DNA of 64,000 bases from Polyangiaceae bacterium (GTDB lineage: Bacteria; Myxococcota_A; Polyangia; Polyangiales; Polyangiaceae). The position numbers and the translations under genes were made by a program. The notes beneath the pieces are model-generated. The model saw only the letters and a program-made list of their open reading frames with translations, did no database searches and was not told where the DNA came from. The stretch covers positions 1-64,000 of the forward strand of contig JABFXY010000151.1 in NCBI GenBank assembly GCA_013361525.1, written 5' to 3'. Shown here in pieces: positions 36,277 through 45,104 of this stretch. Each line of letters begins with the position of its first letter. Position 1 is the first letter of the stretch.

Positions 36277-37107
36277 TCAGGCGCGGCCGCGGCGCGTCAT
36301 CACGGAGACATCGCCGTCGCTGCGGCGCGCCTCACCCGTGTCGCGGCGGCGCTGAACACCTTCGATGCAGGCGTCGGCGATGCGCGTGGTGATGAGACGG
36401 ATCGAACGGATGGCGTCGTCGTTGCCGGGGATGACGAAGTCGACCAGGTCGGGGTCGCAGTTCGTGTCGGTGATCGCGACGACCGGGATGCCGAGGCGAC
36501 GCGCTTCGCTCACGCCGATCGACTCCTGGTGCGGGTCGATGACGAAGATCGCGTGGGGCGGCGAGCCCATGTTCTTGAGGCCACCGAGGTACTTCTCGAG
36601 GCGCTCGCGCTCCTTCTCGAGCTTCGCGACCTCTTTTTTGAGGAGCTGCTCGTGGGTGCCGTCGTCCTTCATGCGCTCGAGGGTGCGCAGGCGATCGAGG
36701 CCGCCCTTGATGGTGCGGAAGTTGGTCAGCGTGCCGCCGAGCCAGCGGTTCGTCACGAAGAACATGCCCGCGCGGCGAGCCTGCTCCTGCACGATTTCCT
36801 GCGCCTGGCGCTTGGTGCCGACGAACAGCACGTGACCGCCGCGACCCGTCGCATCGACGATGAAGTCGTACGCGCGCTTGAAGAGGCGAACCGTCTGGTC
36901 GAGGTCGACGATGTGGATGCCGTTGCGCGCGCCGTAGATGTACGGGCGCATCTTCGGGTTCCAGCGCTTCGTCTGGTGGCCGAAGTGCACGCCCGCGTCG
37001 AGCAGGGTGCGGAGCGGCAGCGGGAACTCGCCGGTGGCGCCGCCCATTGCGGCGTCGGCGGCTGCGCTCATGTCGTTCGGCTGCGGAACAATCTCGGACT
37101 GGGTCAT
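36277..37107 (-). CDS. rpsB: 30S ribosomal protein S2
   Basis: S2 signatures are present: [47 protein letters not shown] and [26 protein letters not shown]. The frame is open to 37485, but the ATG at 37107 (MTQSEIVPQ) has AAACGAGGAAATC upstream and gives 276 aa; a 28-residue non-conserved N-terminal extension precedes the S2 core. The C-terminal tail is basic (MTRRGRA). First gene of rpsB-tsf. Three hairpins lie in the 470 bp upstream. Confidence 0.97.
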   Translation of the reverse strand: MTQSEIVPQPNDMSAAADAAMGGATGEFPLPLRTLLDAGVHFGHQTKRWNPKMRPYIYGARNGIHIVDLDQTVRLFKRAYDFIVDATGRGGHVLFVGTKRQAQEIVQEQARRAGMFFVTNRWLGGTLTNFRTIKGGLDRLRTLERMKDDGTHEQLLKKEVAKLEKERERLEKYLGGLKNMGSPPHAIFVIDPHQESIGVSEARRLGIPVVAITDTNCDPDLVDFVIPGNDDAIRSIRLITTRIADACIEGVQRRRDTGEARRSDGDVSVMTRRGRA

Positions 37108-37270
37108 GATTTCCTCGTTTCCGGTTTGGACCTCCGCTCCGGACGGGCCAACCGACGTCGAGACGTCGGCACCGGGACCCGCGCCGCCCGCGCCTCTTCG
37201 TGTAAGAAGAGCGGGAGAGAGCGTGCGTCGTTGCTGAAGTTCAGGCGCAAGGGCGATGCCCCGACGCCTG

Positions 37271-37318
37271 CCTTTCCCGGGCGCGACCCTTGCAGAGAGC
37301 CGAAGGTGCCCGGAAAGG
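37271..37318 (-). promoter_or_regulatory. Hairpin upstream of rpsB (proximal)
   Basis: CCTTTCCCGGGC (37271-37282) pairs with GCCCGGAAAGG (37308-37318) with a single bulged C and a 25-nt loop. It is about 165 bp upstream of the rpsB start. It may be part of a structured leader used for S2 autoregulation, or an operator. No T-run follows on either strand. Confidence 0.45.
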
Positions 37319-37422
37319 GCGCGCAGCTTACCTCTCGGCCGTTCGGAGTCAAGGTGCAGTCGCGCCTGGTCGAAGTCGGCGTAAGTGCGGCCGAGCTGGG
37401 CTGCCGAGGCGGAGCGGAGCCC

Positions 37423-37447
37423 GTCAACCCAGCCCAGCTGGGTTGAC
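37423..37447. promoter_or_regulatory. Perfect 11-bp hairpin upstream of rpsB
   Basis: GTCAACCCAGC / GCTGGGTTGAC with a 3-nt loop (CCA), a very stable stem. It lies between divergent genes, 316 bp from rpsB and 128 bp from the lipoprotein start at 37575. No T-run is adjacent. Possible cruciform, leader structure or protein site. Confidence 0.55.
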
Positions 37448-37458
37448 CCGAAACAATG

Positions 37459-37559
37459 AACCCCAGAGCTCAGACTTGTTGCCAACAGGCTGAGCGACCG
37501 GCCCGCTCGCCCGTTAGGGCGGGCCGGGTCGCGAGCTGAACTGAACGAGCTCTGGGGTT
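37459..37559. promoter_or_regulatory. Large nested inverted repeat between divergent genes
   Basis: Perfect 13-bp outer arms AACCCCAGAGCTC (37459-37471) and GAGCTCTGGGGTT (37547-37559). Nested inside is a second stem, GCGAC-CGGCCCGC against GCGGGCCGGGTCGC with one bulge. The whole 101 bp could fold into one structured RNA or cruciform. The right arm ends where a TATACT box begins (37559-37564). Confidence 0.6.
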
Positions 37560-37564
37560 ATACT
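37559..37564 (+). promoter_or_regulatory. Candidate -10 box of the lipoprotein operon
   Basis: TATACT, close to the sigma-70 -10 consensus, lies 11 bp upstream of the TTG start at 37575, which would give a very short leader. No good -35 box is obvious because the upstream DNA is the palindrome arm. Weak evidence. Confidence 0.3.
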
Positions 37565-37574
37565 GCACCGCACT

Positions 37575-39668
37575 TTGAGCCTGCCGCTTTTGCCGCGACG
37601 AACGCTTCGATCGGCGACACCTTGGCTCGTCGCGATCGCGGCTGCAATCGCAGCAGGCGCGGCAGTACCCGCGTGCATCGCGGGCGGCCCGCCGATCGAC
37701 CCGATCACGAACGAGGGCGGCTCGGACGAGGGCGATGCCGGCCCGCCGGACGCCTTGCCCGACGCGCCCGTCACCGAGCCCCACGCGGTCGTCGGCGCGA
37801 CGCCGTCGCATGGGCCGTTCACCGGCGGAAACCGCGTCGTCATCACCGGCAACGGTTTCGCCTCGAACGTCCGGATCTGGTTCGGCGACGTCGAGGCGAC
37901 CGACGTCGTCCCGGTCGACGCGACCCGCGTGCAAGCAACCGCTCCTCCGGGGCAACGCGGCGCCGTCGCGATAACCGCCCAGAACGGCGACGACGACTCC
38001 ACCCGTCGCACGCTCGAAGGCGGCTACGCGTACGACGCGCTCTACGCAGATCCTTCGTCCGGCCCCATCTCGGGCGGCACCGAGGTTCGCATCGTCGGCC
38101 AGGGCACGAGCTGGGACGAAGGGAGCGAAGCCTTCATCGACGACGAAGCGTGCGCGGCGATCGAGATCATCGGCCCAACGGAGATCGTCTGCACCGCGCC
38201 GCAAGGCACGCCGGGGGCAAAGAGCGTTCGCGTCGAGGACGGCGACGAGACGATCGTGGTGCTCGACGCCTACACGTACGAAGACTCGTCGAACGGATAC
38301 AAAGGTGGATTGAGCGGCGATCCGCTCGACGGCAGCCTGCGCGTCCTCGTCTACGACAACTTCAGCGGCGATCCGGTGCCGGGCGCGTACGTCGTCGTCG
38401 GGACGGATCTCGCGACAGGCATCGTCGAGCAAGCCGACGAGGGCGGCGTCGTCGTGATCGAAGATGGCTCGCTCGACGCGCCGGTCACGGTTTCGGTCGG
38501 AGCCGTGTGCCACAGCCCCATCAGCTTCGTCGACGTGCCGGTCGACACCGTCACCGTTTACCTCGATCCGATCCTCATTCCGGCGTGCGCGGAGGGCGGC
38601 GACCCGCCCGGCGTCGGAGGGCATGGCGGCGCGACGGGCCTCGTCGAGGGGGAAATCGTGTTCCCCGCGGACTCCGAGTTCGAGCGCGGCCCGTTCCTGG
38701 TCCCCCACCCGATCGGCAACGAGACCGTCACTGCCTATCTCTTCGCCGCGAACGCGAACCCGCTCGCGACGTTCCAGCTTCCACCCCTCTCCGCCGCGAT
38801 CACCGAGAACAACGACGGCACGATCGGCTACGGCTTCGCGGCGTCGAGCGGCCCCGGCAACAGGACCTATTACGCGCTCGCCGGGCTCGAAGATCGAACG
38901 AAGAACCCGCCGACGTTCGTCGCCTATTCGATGGGTGTCGTTCGCGGCGTGCCGGTCTTCGGCGGCGAGACCACCTCGGAGGTGTACATCGCGATGGAGC
39001 CGCTCGACCTCGCGCTCACCATCGAGGCCGATCCGCCCGCGCCCGGCTCCGCAGGCCCGGACCGTCTACTGACGACCGTCGCCGTCCGGCTCGGCGCCGA
39101 CGGCTTCGCGATCTTGCCCTCCGGGCAAAAGACGCCGCTCTTGCCTCTATCGGGCGACGTGACGTTCGTCGGCCTTCCGCTCCTCGCGAACGGCTTCGAG
39201 GGCTCGACGTATTACGTCAGCTCGCGCGCGGTGACCGGGCCGTCGTTCGTCGCACCGATGAGCGTCATCGGCAGCGTGCAGACGACGACGACGGCGTTTC
39301 CGATCACGATGGGCGGCTTCGTGGGGCTGCCGACGCTGGAGACGCCGGAGCTGAACGCGAGCTGGGACGGACGCCACCTCGAGACGACGTTCAGCGCGGG
39401 CGCACCCGTCGATCTCACCGTCTACGATATCGTTTCCGACAACGGGCTCGTCCACTGGACCATCGCCGTCCCGGGGGGCGCGCGCGCCGTCGAGCTCCCG
39501 GATCTCCGCGCCCTCGAAGGCACAGGTTTGCCGTCCGGCTCGGTCAGCGTCGCCGTCTACGGTGCCCGCATCGACGACTTCGACTACGCAGCGCTTCGAA
39601 ACAGACACCTGCGTCCGTTCGGAATGTCCGCGTACTCCCTCGACTACGTCCTCGCGCACCTGCCGTGA
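37575..39668 (+). CDS. IPT/TIG-domain lipoprotein
   Basis: TTG start; signal peptide (PWLVAIAAAIAAGAAVPAC) with lipobox. Two IPT/TIG domains follow: AVVGATPSHGPFTGGNRVVITGNGFASNVRIWFG and ADPSSGPISGGTEVRIVGQG. A carboxypeptidase-regulatory-like beta domain (LDGSLRVLVYDNFSGDPVPGAYVVV) and a long beta-rich C-terminal part complete 697 aa. Likely a surface adhesin-type protein. Its stop overlaps the next GTG start (GTGA), beginning a three-gene lipoprotein operon. Confidence 0.85.
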   Translation: MSLPLLPRRTLRSATPWLVAIAAAIAAGAAVPACIAGGPPIDPITNEGGSDEGDAGPPDALPDAPVTEPHAVVGATPSHGPFTGGNRVVITGNGFASNVRIWFGDVEATDVVPVDATRVQATAPPGQRGAVAITAQNGDDDSTRRTLEGGYAYDALYADPSSGPISGGTEVRIVGQGTSWDEGSEAFIDDEACAAIEIIGPTEIVCTAPQGTPGAKSVRVEDGDETIVVLDAYTYEDSSNGYKGGLSGDPLDGSLRVLVYDNFSGDPVPGAYVVVGTDLATGIVEQADEGGVVVIEDGSLDAPVTVSVGAVCHSPISFVDVPVDTVTVYLDPILIPACAEGGDPPGVGGHGGATGLVEGEIVFPADSEFERGPFLVPHPIGNETVTAYLFAANANPLATFQLPPLSAAITENNDGTIGYGFAASSGPGNRTYYALAGLEDRTKNPPTFVAYSMGVVRGVPVFGGETTSEVYIAMEPLDLALTIEADPPAPGSAGPDRLLTTVAVRLGADGFAILPSGQKTPLLPLSGDVTFVGLPLLANGFEGSTYYVSSRAVTGPSFVAPMSVIGSVQTTTTAFPITMGGFVGLPTLETPELNASWDGRHLETTFSAGAPVDLTVYDIVSDNGLVHWTIAVPGGARAVELPDLRALEGTGLPSGSVSVAVYGARIDDFDYAALRNRHLRPFGMSAYSLDYVLAHLP

Positions 39669-41662
39669 CCAAGCCGTCCACTCGCGGGCGCTTGTTCGCG
39701 CCGATCCTCGTGTTGTGCGCGGGGCCTCTCATGGTCGGGGCTTGTTTCGAGCGCGGCGACCGATGGCTCGACGAGGAGCCGCCTCCGCCGGTTTGCAACG
39801 TCGGCGACAAGCGTTGCACCACCGCAGTGGAAGAGTGTCGCGCGACCGGCAACATCACCGCGTGGGTCGTCGTCGACGACTGCGCGGCGCGCGACAAGAT
39901 CTGTGTCGAGGGAATCTTCGAGTGCAAGACGTGCCGCCCGTCGGCGCAGTTTTGCGATGGGCTCGACGTCCGCGTCTGTGATGCCGAGGGAGAGTCGTCG
40001 AGTTACGTGACGACCTGCGACGCCTCCGAGGGGCGCGCCTGCCGCGGCGGCGAGTGCAAACAGCTGTGCAACGACGCGCTGGCTTTCAAGAGCAACGTCG
40101 GCTGCGAGTATTGGGCCGTCGATCTCGACAACGCGAACGTGGACGCGACGAGCAACGCCGCCGCGCAACAGTTCGCGGTCGTCGTGTCGAATCCCCAGCC
40201 CGACGTGCCGGTCGTCGTTCGAATCGAGCAGGACGACTCGCTCCCCGGCACGGCGAACGACCCACACGTCATCGCCGAGGCGACCATCGCGCCGCTCAAC
40301 CTGCAGGTGTTCAAGCTCGGTCCGCGCGAGGTCGATGGAAGCCCCGAGGGCGAGTTCGACACGGGGACACACACCGCGCTCACACGGCACGGGTACCGTG
40401 TGTCGACGGATTTCCCCGTCGTTGCATATCAATTCAACCCCCTCGAGAACGTGAGCGTCTTCTCCAACGACGCATCCCTCCTCTACCCGCGCGAGGCGCT
40501 CACGAGCGATGCGTCGAGCTTGGTTCGCTCGTACGTCGTCCTCGGCTGGCCGCAGACGATCGCCGCGACCGACGACCCGGACACGAACTTCAACCCGCTC
40601 GATCCGACACACCTCCGATCGTTTCTCACGATCGTCGGCACCCGCGAGGAGACGCTCGTTCGCGTGATCCCGTCGACGACCGTCGTCCCGGGAGGACCGG
40701 TCGCGATGACCGAGCCCGGCGGGATGATCGACGTGACGCTGGGCGCGTTCGACGTCCTCAACCTCGAGACGGGTGACTTCGCAGCGGACTTCTCCGGCAC
40801 CGAGATCTTCGCCGACGGGCCGGTCGCCGTGTTCTCCGGAAGCGAAGCGGCCGACGCGCCGCATTTCGACAAACTCAGCCAGCGCCGCTGCTGCGCGGAT
40901 CACCTCGAGGAGCAGGTCGCGCCGATCCGAACGGCGGGAACCACCTTCGCGATCCCACACTCGCCGAACCGTGGAGACGCCGTGAAAGCCGCCGGCGCCG
41001 ACGTAAAGCCCATCATCGAGCCGGAGTACGTGCGCTTCATCGCGACGCACGACCAGGGCGCGGTCATCGAGACGACCCTCCCCGCCCCCGACGATCACAT
41101 CGAGCTCGCGACGGCCGGTGCCATGGCGGAGGTGCGGGTTTTCTCCGATTTCCTCGCGACGAGCTCGGACCCGGTCCTCGTCGCGCAGGTGAACGCGAGC
41201 CAGCAGGCCGGCAGCGTCACCAAATCCGGTTATCCCGGCGGCGACCCGAGCCTATTGTTCATTCCGCCTATCGAGCAATGGCGCCCGGATTACGTCTTTT
41301 TGACGCCGGACAAATACGCATTCGACTTCGTCGTCGTGATCGCGCCGTTCGGCGCCACGGTGCTGCTCGACGATCAGCCTCTCGGGCCCGAGACGTGTGA
41401 GGTAACCCCGGCCGACGGGCTCGACGCCGCGACGCGCGGCACCGAAAATCCGACCCACGTCGTGTATCGCTGCCAGCTGAGCTTCCCCACCATCGACAGC
41501 TCCATCGATCCTCCGATCATCGCGGTCGGCACCCAAAACGACGGCGTGCACCGCATCGTCTCGAACACCCCGGTCTCGATCATCGTCTACGGCTGGGACG
41601 CGTTCGTGAGCTACGCGTACGCAGGCGGCACGGAGCTGCGCGAGATCGCGCCGCCGGAGTGA
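39665..41662 (+). CDS. IgGFc-binding-domain surface lipoprotein
   Basis: GTG start overlapping the previous stop. Lipobox PLMVGAC. A Cys-rich stalk (CNVGDKRCTTAVEECRATG, CKTCRPSAQFCDG) is followed by the IgGFc-binding N-terminal-like domain (PREALTSDASSLVRSYVVLGWPQT, FAADFSGTEIFADGPVAVFSGSEAA, CCADHLEEQVAP). This domain is widespread in myxobacteria and probably mediates surface binding rather than antibody binding. 665 aa. The open frame upstream of 39665 is a shadow of the previous gene. Confidence 0.88.
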   Translation: MTKPSTRGRLFAPILVLCAGPLMVGACFERGDRWLDEEPPPPVCNVGDKRCTTAVEECRATGNITAWVVVDDCAARDKICVEGIFECKTCRPSAQFCDGLDVRVCDAEGESSSYVTTCDASEGRACRGGECKQLCNDALAFKSNVGCEYWAVDLDNANVDATSNAAAQQFAVVVSNPQPDVPVVVRIEQDDSLPGTANDPHVIAEATIAPLNLQVFKLGPREVDGSPEGEFDTGTHTALTRHGYRVSTDFPVVAYQFNPLENVSVFSNDASLLYPREALTSDASSLVRSYVVLGWPQTIAATDDPDTNFNPLDPTHLRSFLTIVGTREETLVRVIPSTTVVPGGPVAMTEPGGMIDVTLGAFDVLNLETGDFAADFSGTEIFADGPVAVFSGSEAADAPHFDKLSQRRCCADHLEEQVAPIRTAGTTFAIPHSPNRGDAVKAAGADVKPIIEPEYVRFIATHDQGAVIETTLPAPDDHIELATAGAMAEVRVFSDFLATSSDPVLVAQVNASQQAGSVTKSGYPGGDPSLLFIPPIEQWRPDYVFLTPDKYAFDFVVVIAPFGATVLLDDQPLGPETCEVTPADGLDAATRGTENPTHVVYRCQLSFPTIDSSIDPPIIAVGTQNDGVHRIVSNTPVSIIVYGWDAFVSYAYAGGTELREIAPPE

Positions 41663-42531
41663 TGATTCGGCGCTGCGCGGTGTTCGCGTTGGTGAGCGCG
41701 TGCTCGGCGCCCGAGGACGTGCCGAGCGCGCCGGTCACCCAAGCGACCTTTACGCCGCCCCCTGTCGCGAGCGAGCAGAGCTCTGTCACGACGCCGACCG
41801 CCTCGGCGCCCGAGAGCGCGGCGACACCGCCCGCCCCGCGCATCGAGATCCCACCCGAAGTCCTCGCGGTATTCGAGGCGAAGCCCTACGTCGAAGACAA
41901 GTGCGAGCCCGCGGCGGCGGAGCGCCTGCCGGCCGGCGCAAGGCGCTGCAAATACTCGACGCTCGGCCTCGACGCCGAGGTGACGATCGCGAACCCGCCC
42001 CCGGAGACGGCTGCGCGTTGGATCGTGGATGCCGCTGACCGAGCAGAGCCGCTCGCCGCGCTGAAGGAGGCGGATCGGGCGCAATACGTCCGCGGCCTCG
42101 TCGCCTTCGCACGTCACGTTCGTCTGCAATCCTCGCGCATCTTCCCGATAGAAGGCGGAATCATCGAGGACATGGGCGGCGGTGCGAAGGTCTACAAGTT
42201 CGACCGCGGCGTCGTGACCCCGTGTGAAAAGGGCAATTGTCGCTGTCGCATCAACTCACTCTCACCCAATGCCTATTGCCGGTACCGGGCCTCGGTCGGC
42301 GACGACTTCGATGTTTGCGCCAAACGCTTCACCGGCAAAGACGGCGACGAAGCATGGCGAGCGCACTGCCTCAACAACCACGTCGTCGCGCTCGCGAGCG
42401 ATCACAACGAGCACTTCCGCGCAAAGGCCCACATCGTCGGCGAGCACGTGAAGAAGAAATGCGCGGCTCGACCCTGCAAGCCGGCCGAGGTCGTGATGCT
42501 GATCGAAAAAGAGCTCGGCCTCGCGCGTTGA
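41662..42531 (+). CDS. Lipoprotein of unknown function
   Basis: ATG at 41662 overlaps the previous stop (TGATG). Signal peptide RRCAVFALVSAC with lipobox, a Thr/Ala/Pro linker to about residue 60, then about 230 residues with paired Cys (RRCKYSTLGLD, EKGNCRCRINSLSPNAYCRY, DVCAKRF, CAARPCKPAEV). 289 aa. Third gene of the surface lipoprotein operon. No domain recognised. Confidence 0.75.
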   Translation: MIRRCAVFALVSACSAPEDVPSAPVTQATFTPPPVASEQSSVTTPTASAPESAATPPAPRIEIPPEVLAVFEAKPYVEDKCEPAAAERLPAGARRCKYSTLGLDAEVTIANPPPETAARWIVDAADRAEPLAALKEADRAQYVRGLVAFARHVRLQSSRIFPIEGGIIEDMGGGAKVYKFDRGVVTPCEKGNCRCRINSLSPNAYCRYRASVGDDFDVCAKRFTGKDGDEAWRAHCLNNHVVALASDHNEHFRAKAHIVGEHVKKKCAARPCKPAEVVMLIEKELGLAR

Positions 42532-42549
42532 GCCGTTGTTCTCGAGCGT

Positions 42550-42651
42550 GAACCGCAAAGGCGCGAAGGGCAGAAGAAGGGCGCAAAGGAAGAGGGTATT
42601 TACATTCCTCCTTCGCTCGCTCTCTCTGCTCTTTGCGTCTTTGCGGTTTGT
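42550..42651. repeat. Inverted-repeat element between convergent genes
   Basis: The left arm at 42550-42577 contains AACCGCAAAGGCGCGAAGGG. The reverse complement of 42623-42649 contains AACCGCAAAGACGCAAAGAG, and GCAGA follows in both. The gap of about 45 bp is AT-richer than its surroundings (TATTTACATT). It sits exactly in the convergent intergenic space, so it could serve as a bidirectional terminator. Arms resemble those at 36091-36255. Confidence 0.75.
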
Positions 42652-42660
42652 CTTTTCTGG

Positions 42661-43872
42661 TCAGCGCGGGAACCGGGCGATGTACGCGCCGCCGTTCGGG
42701 GCCAGCTCGTCGCTCGTCGCGGCGGTGAAGTACACGTGGGATTTCGTGAGCGCGATATGGCTCGCGAAAGGCACCTCGCACGCGACGTGCGGAGCGCCGT
42801 TTTTGGGCCACATGGTGATGGTTCCTTTGTCGAAGTCCGTCCATGCCGCGGCCTCTTCGTCGGCCGCGATCGCGCTCGCGCCGCCGAGCGTGCCGGCTCG
42901 AAGGATCTTTCCCGTCTTTTCGTCGAGGCGCAGGACGTCGGTGAGCGAGCCGACGAACACGGTATCGCTCGTCGCTGCGAGGCGCGTCGCGAGCAACACC
43001 ATGCCGAAGATCTCGCCGTCGCCGCTCGACGGATTGGCGCGGACCAACCGCGATGCGTTCTTGCGAAGCGGCTCGGTCTCGCCGAGAGCGCTCGCGAAGA
43101 AATAGAGGTTGACGTTGGTCGACACGAGCGACGTCGGCGCATCGAGCTTGCCCTCCACCTTCGCGACGAGCGCGCTCGAATCGCCTACCTTCGCGGGGAC
43201 CGAGTGAATTTCGGCATGGGTATCGGTGACCGAGACGCCGTAGAGCGCTGCGTCCTTTTTACCCAACTCCCAAACAGGAATTTTGACGGGCTCGCGTTTG
43301 CCCGTTTTCAAGTCGGCCCAGGTCGCCGTCTTCTCGATTGCGTCGAGGACGGCCACGCGCGAGCCGACGAGCTCGACGTCGGAGAGATCCGCGACGAAAT
43401 CGACGATAGGGCGAGATTTGGCGCCGGGGCGCAGCTCGATCACGCGCGTTCGATGCTCGTAGTCGCTTCCGATGCGGTTCGTCTTCGTGTCGACGACGAA
43501 CACCGTTTCACCCGAGGTGAACACCCCGGGTTCTTGAAAGCTGCGCGCCAAAATTTCTGGTTTGCAGGTCTCGGCCGTCGACGGGCCTGCCTCGATCCGC
43601 TCTCCTCTGAGCTCGACCAACGTCTTCGGCGCTGGAGCCACGGCGTGTGGTGGGCTCGAAGTCGGCTCGACGACAGGCGCGACGGTCGTCGGCTCGGGCG
43701 CGACGGGCTCCGCGTTGATTGAGGCCTTGGGCGGCGCCTCGACGGGTGGCGTCCCCTGCCCCGTCGAGCACGCGCTCGACGCCAACGCCACAGTCAGGCT
43801 ACCCGCTAGAGCAAGTATCCGGGGTTTCCCGTAGCCCGAAGTCTGAAGCCTGTAGCCGCGACCGAGTCTCAT
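42661..43872 (-). CDS. Lipoprotein with beta-propeller-like repeats
   Basis: The ATG at 43872 gives an unusually long, basic n-region (MRLGRGYRLQTSGYGKPR), then ILALAGSLTVALASSAC as h-region and lipobox. After a Pro/Ala/Glu linker come repeated blades with D-x-K-T-G or similar turns (VFVVDTKTNRIGSD, ATWADLKTGKREPV, VLRLDEKTGKILRAGTLGG), suggesting a propeller. 403 aa. The n-region is encoded by a heptamer repeat (43831-43858). Six bp after the thioesterase gene. Confidence 0.75.
   Translation of the reverse strand: MRLGRGYRLQTSGYGKPRILALAGSLTVALASSACSTGQGTPPVEAPPKASINAEPVAPEPTTVAPVVEPTSSPPHAVAPAPKTLVELRGERIEAGPSTAETCKPEILARSFQEPGVFTSGETVFVVDTKTNRIGSDYEHRTRVIELRPGAKSRPIVDFVADLSDVELVGSRVAVLDAIEKTATWADLKTGKREPVKIPVWELGKKDAALYGVSVTDTHAEIHSVPAKVGDSSALVAKVEGKLDAPTSLVSTNVNLYFFASALGETEPLRKNASRLVRANPSSGDGEIFGMVLLATRLAATSDTVFVGSLTDVLRLDEKTGKILRAGTLGGASAIAADEEAAAWTDFDKGTITMWPKNGAPHVACEVPFASHIALTKSHVYFTAATSDELAPNGGAYIARFPR
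43831..43858. repeat. Four 7-bp degenerate tandem repeats
   Basis: GTAGCCC GAAGTCT GAAGCCT GTAGCCG, a heptamer series of the form GWAGYCY. It lies within the coding sequence for the lipoprotein n-region, where it encodes YRLQTSGYG. Repeats of this look are usually intergenic, so the coding start may have been extended over one. Confidence 0.55.
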
Positions 43873-43878
43873 CCTCGG

Positions 43879-44358
43879 TCATGTACGCTTGTTGCGTAGC
43901 CAAGTCTCCCAGGCTGCGAAGTCACCACCGAGCTCTTGGACCACGGCGTCGCGCGCGGCGTCGCTGAGGGCGATGAACGTTCCTTCGGCTTGCGCGAGGA
44001 GCTCACCCGACTCGGCGTTGACCAAGTCGCCGCGCATCTGCATGAGGCGGCGTTGATCTTTGACGAGCTCACCGGTCGCGCGCAGGCGCACGCCGAGCGG
44101 GGCCGGCTTCACGAAGCGGAGCGAGAGGCGCGCGGTTTGAACCCACCGATCGTGCAAAAAGGCGACGCGCCCGATCGTCTCGTCCAAAATCGCCGAGATG
44201 ATTCCGCCGTGCAGGACACCGGGCCAACCCTGGTGATGAACCGCAGGCGTCACTTCCGTCCACACGCGGACACCGTCGTCCTCGAACACGGCGCCTAGGC
44301 CGTGAGGGTTCTCGGTGCCACAGACGAAACACAGGGCCGACCCCGGCTGGCGCTTCAT
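43879..44358 (-). CDS. PaaI-type hotdog thioesterase
   Basis: Acyl-CoA thioesterase-like protein of the 4HBT superfamily. The hallmark HGGIISAILDETIG follows WPGVL; the strand region RLSLRFVKPAPLGVRLRATGEL completes the hotdog. An N-terminal CFVCG pair (GSALCFVCGTENPHGLGA) is typical of a subgroup. 159 aa, cytoplasmic. ATG at 44358, 41 bp after the PAAR gene and 6 bp before the next lipoprotein; may be at the tail of the T6SS operon by proximity only. Confidence 0.9.
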   Translation of the reverse strand: MKRQPGSALCFVCGTENPHGLGAVFEDDGVRVWTEVTPAVHHQGWPGVLHGGIISAILDETIGRVAFLHDRWVQTARLSLRFVKPAPLGVRLRATGELVKDQRRLMQMRGDLVNAESGELLAQAEGTFIALSDAARDAVVQELGGDFAAWETWLRNKRT

Positions 44359-44399
44359 GAGGCCGGGTTATGCCACGTTATTCGGTACCGGGGGACGCT

Positions 44400-45104
44400 T
44401 CAGAACAGCGATTTCACGCCACCGAGCAGGTGATCTCGTATGACGTTCTTGAGGCCCTGCGCCGCACCCTCGAGGGCTCCTTCCGCCGGGTTCTTCTTCT
44501 TGATGAGCGACTCGATGACGCCGCCCAACGCCTCGAGCGCGACGTCGGCGGCCGGCCCCTTCTCGTTCGGGGAGATGCTCGTCTGCGTGGTCTTCGGCCC
44601 AGCGAATAGAACGTTTTCCGAGCCCTCCATGATGAAGTTGCCGTTGTCGGTCTTGTCGCTCTTTCGGGCCGCAGGGCGCTTGTTCACGACGACCGTCTCG
44701 GAGCCCTCGGCGATTTTGCTCCCATCGTCGACGGGATCGAGGACGCGCGCTGCCTTGCGCAGGTTGATGAAGACGTCGTTCGATCCGTCCGAAATCTCAG
44801 CACCCGCCACGACGATGCTGCCGCCGGCCGCTTCGCCCGCGGCCTCGCTGGCCTGACCGATTGCCTCGCCCGGTGCCGCCTTCACGCCGGCGCGCGCCGC
44901 CTTCACCGACGCCGACCACGCGCGGAACAACGCCTGCGCCACACGGCTGCCACCGACTGGAAAACGGCCGATGTTCACGATTTGGACGGCGGGTACTTTG
45001 ATGAGCGCCGTGATGACGAAGCCGATGATCGTTCCGGCGACGGCCCCAGCGATCGAAAAGTTCTGACCGACCGGGTCGTGATGGCGTGCGGCGGGGAGCA
45101 TCAT
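44400..45104 (-). CDS. PAAR-repeat protein with transmembrane segment (T6SS spike tip)
   Basis: N-terminal MMLPAARHHDPVG, then a hydrophobic segment (FSIAGAVAGTIIGFVITALI), then PAAR repeats: IVVAGAEISDGSNDVFIN, AARVLDPVDDGSKIAEGSETVVVN, PAARKSDKTDNGNFIMEGSENVLFAG. The short C-terminus (ALEGAAQGLKNVIRDHLL) has no clear toxin. 234 aa. It should sharpen a VgrG spike; the transmembrane segment explains the two DUF1795 proteins encoded just upstream, which chaperone such segments in known systems. Its ATG overlaps the preceding stop (ATGA). Confidence 0.85.
   Translation of the reverse strand: MMLPAARHHDPVGQNFSIAGAVAGTIIGFVITALIKVPAVQIVNIGRFPVGGSRVAQALFRAWSASVKAARAGVKAAPGEAIGQASEAAGEAAGGSIVVAGAEISDGSNDVFINLRKAARVLDPVDDGSKIAEGSETVVVNKRPAARKSDKTDNGNFIMEGSENVLFAGPKTTQTSISPNEKGPAADVALEALGGVIESLIKKKNPAEGALEGAAQGLKNVIRDHLLGGVKSLF

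Noticed and set aside
37622-39664. Frame running upstream of the IgGFc-binding protein through the IPT gene
   Set aside because: Arg-rich shadow of the IPT gene; the real start is the GTG overlapping the IPT stop.
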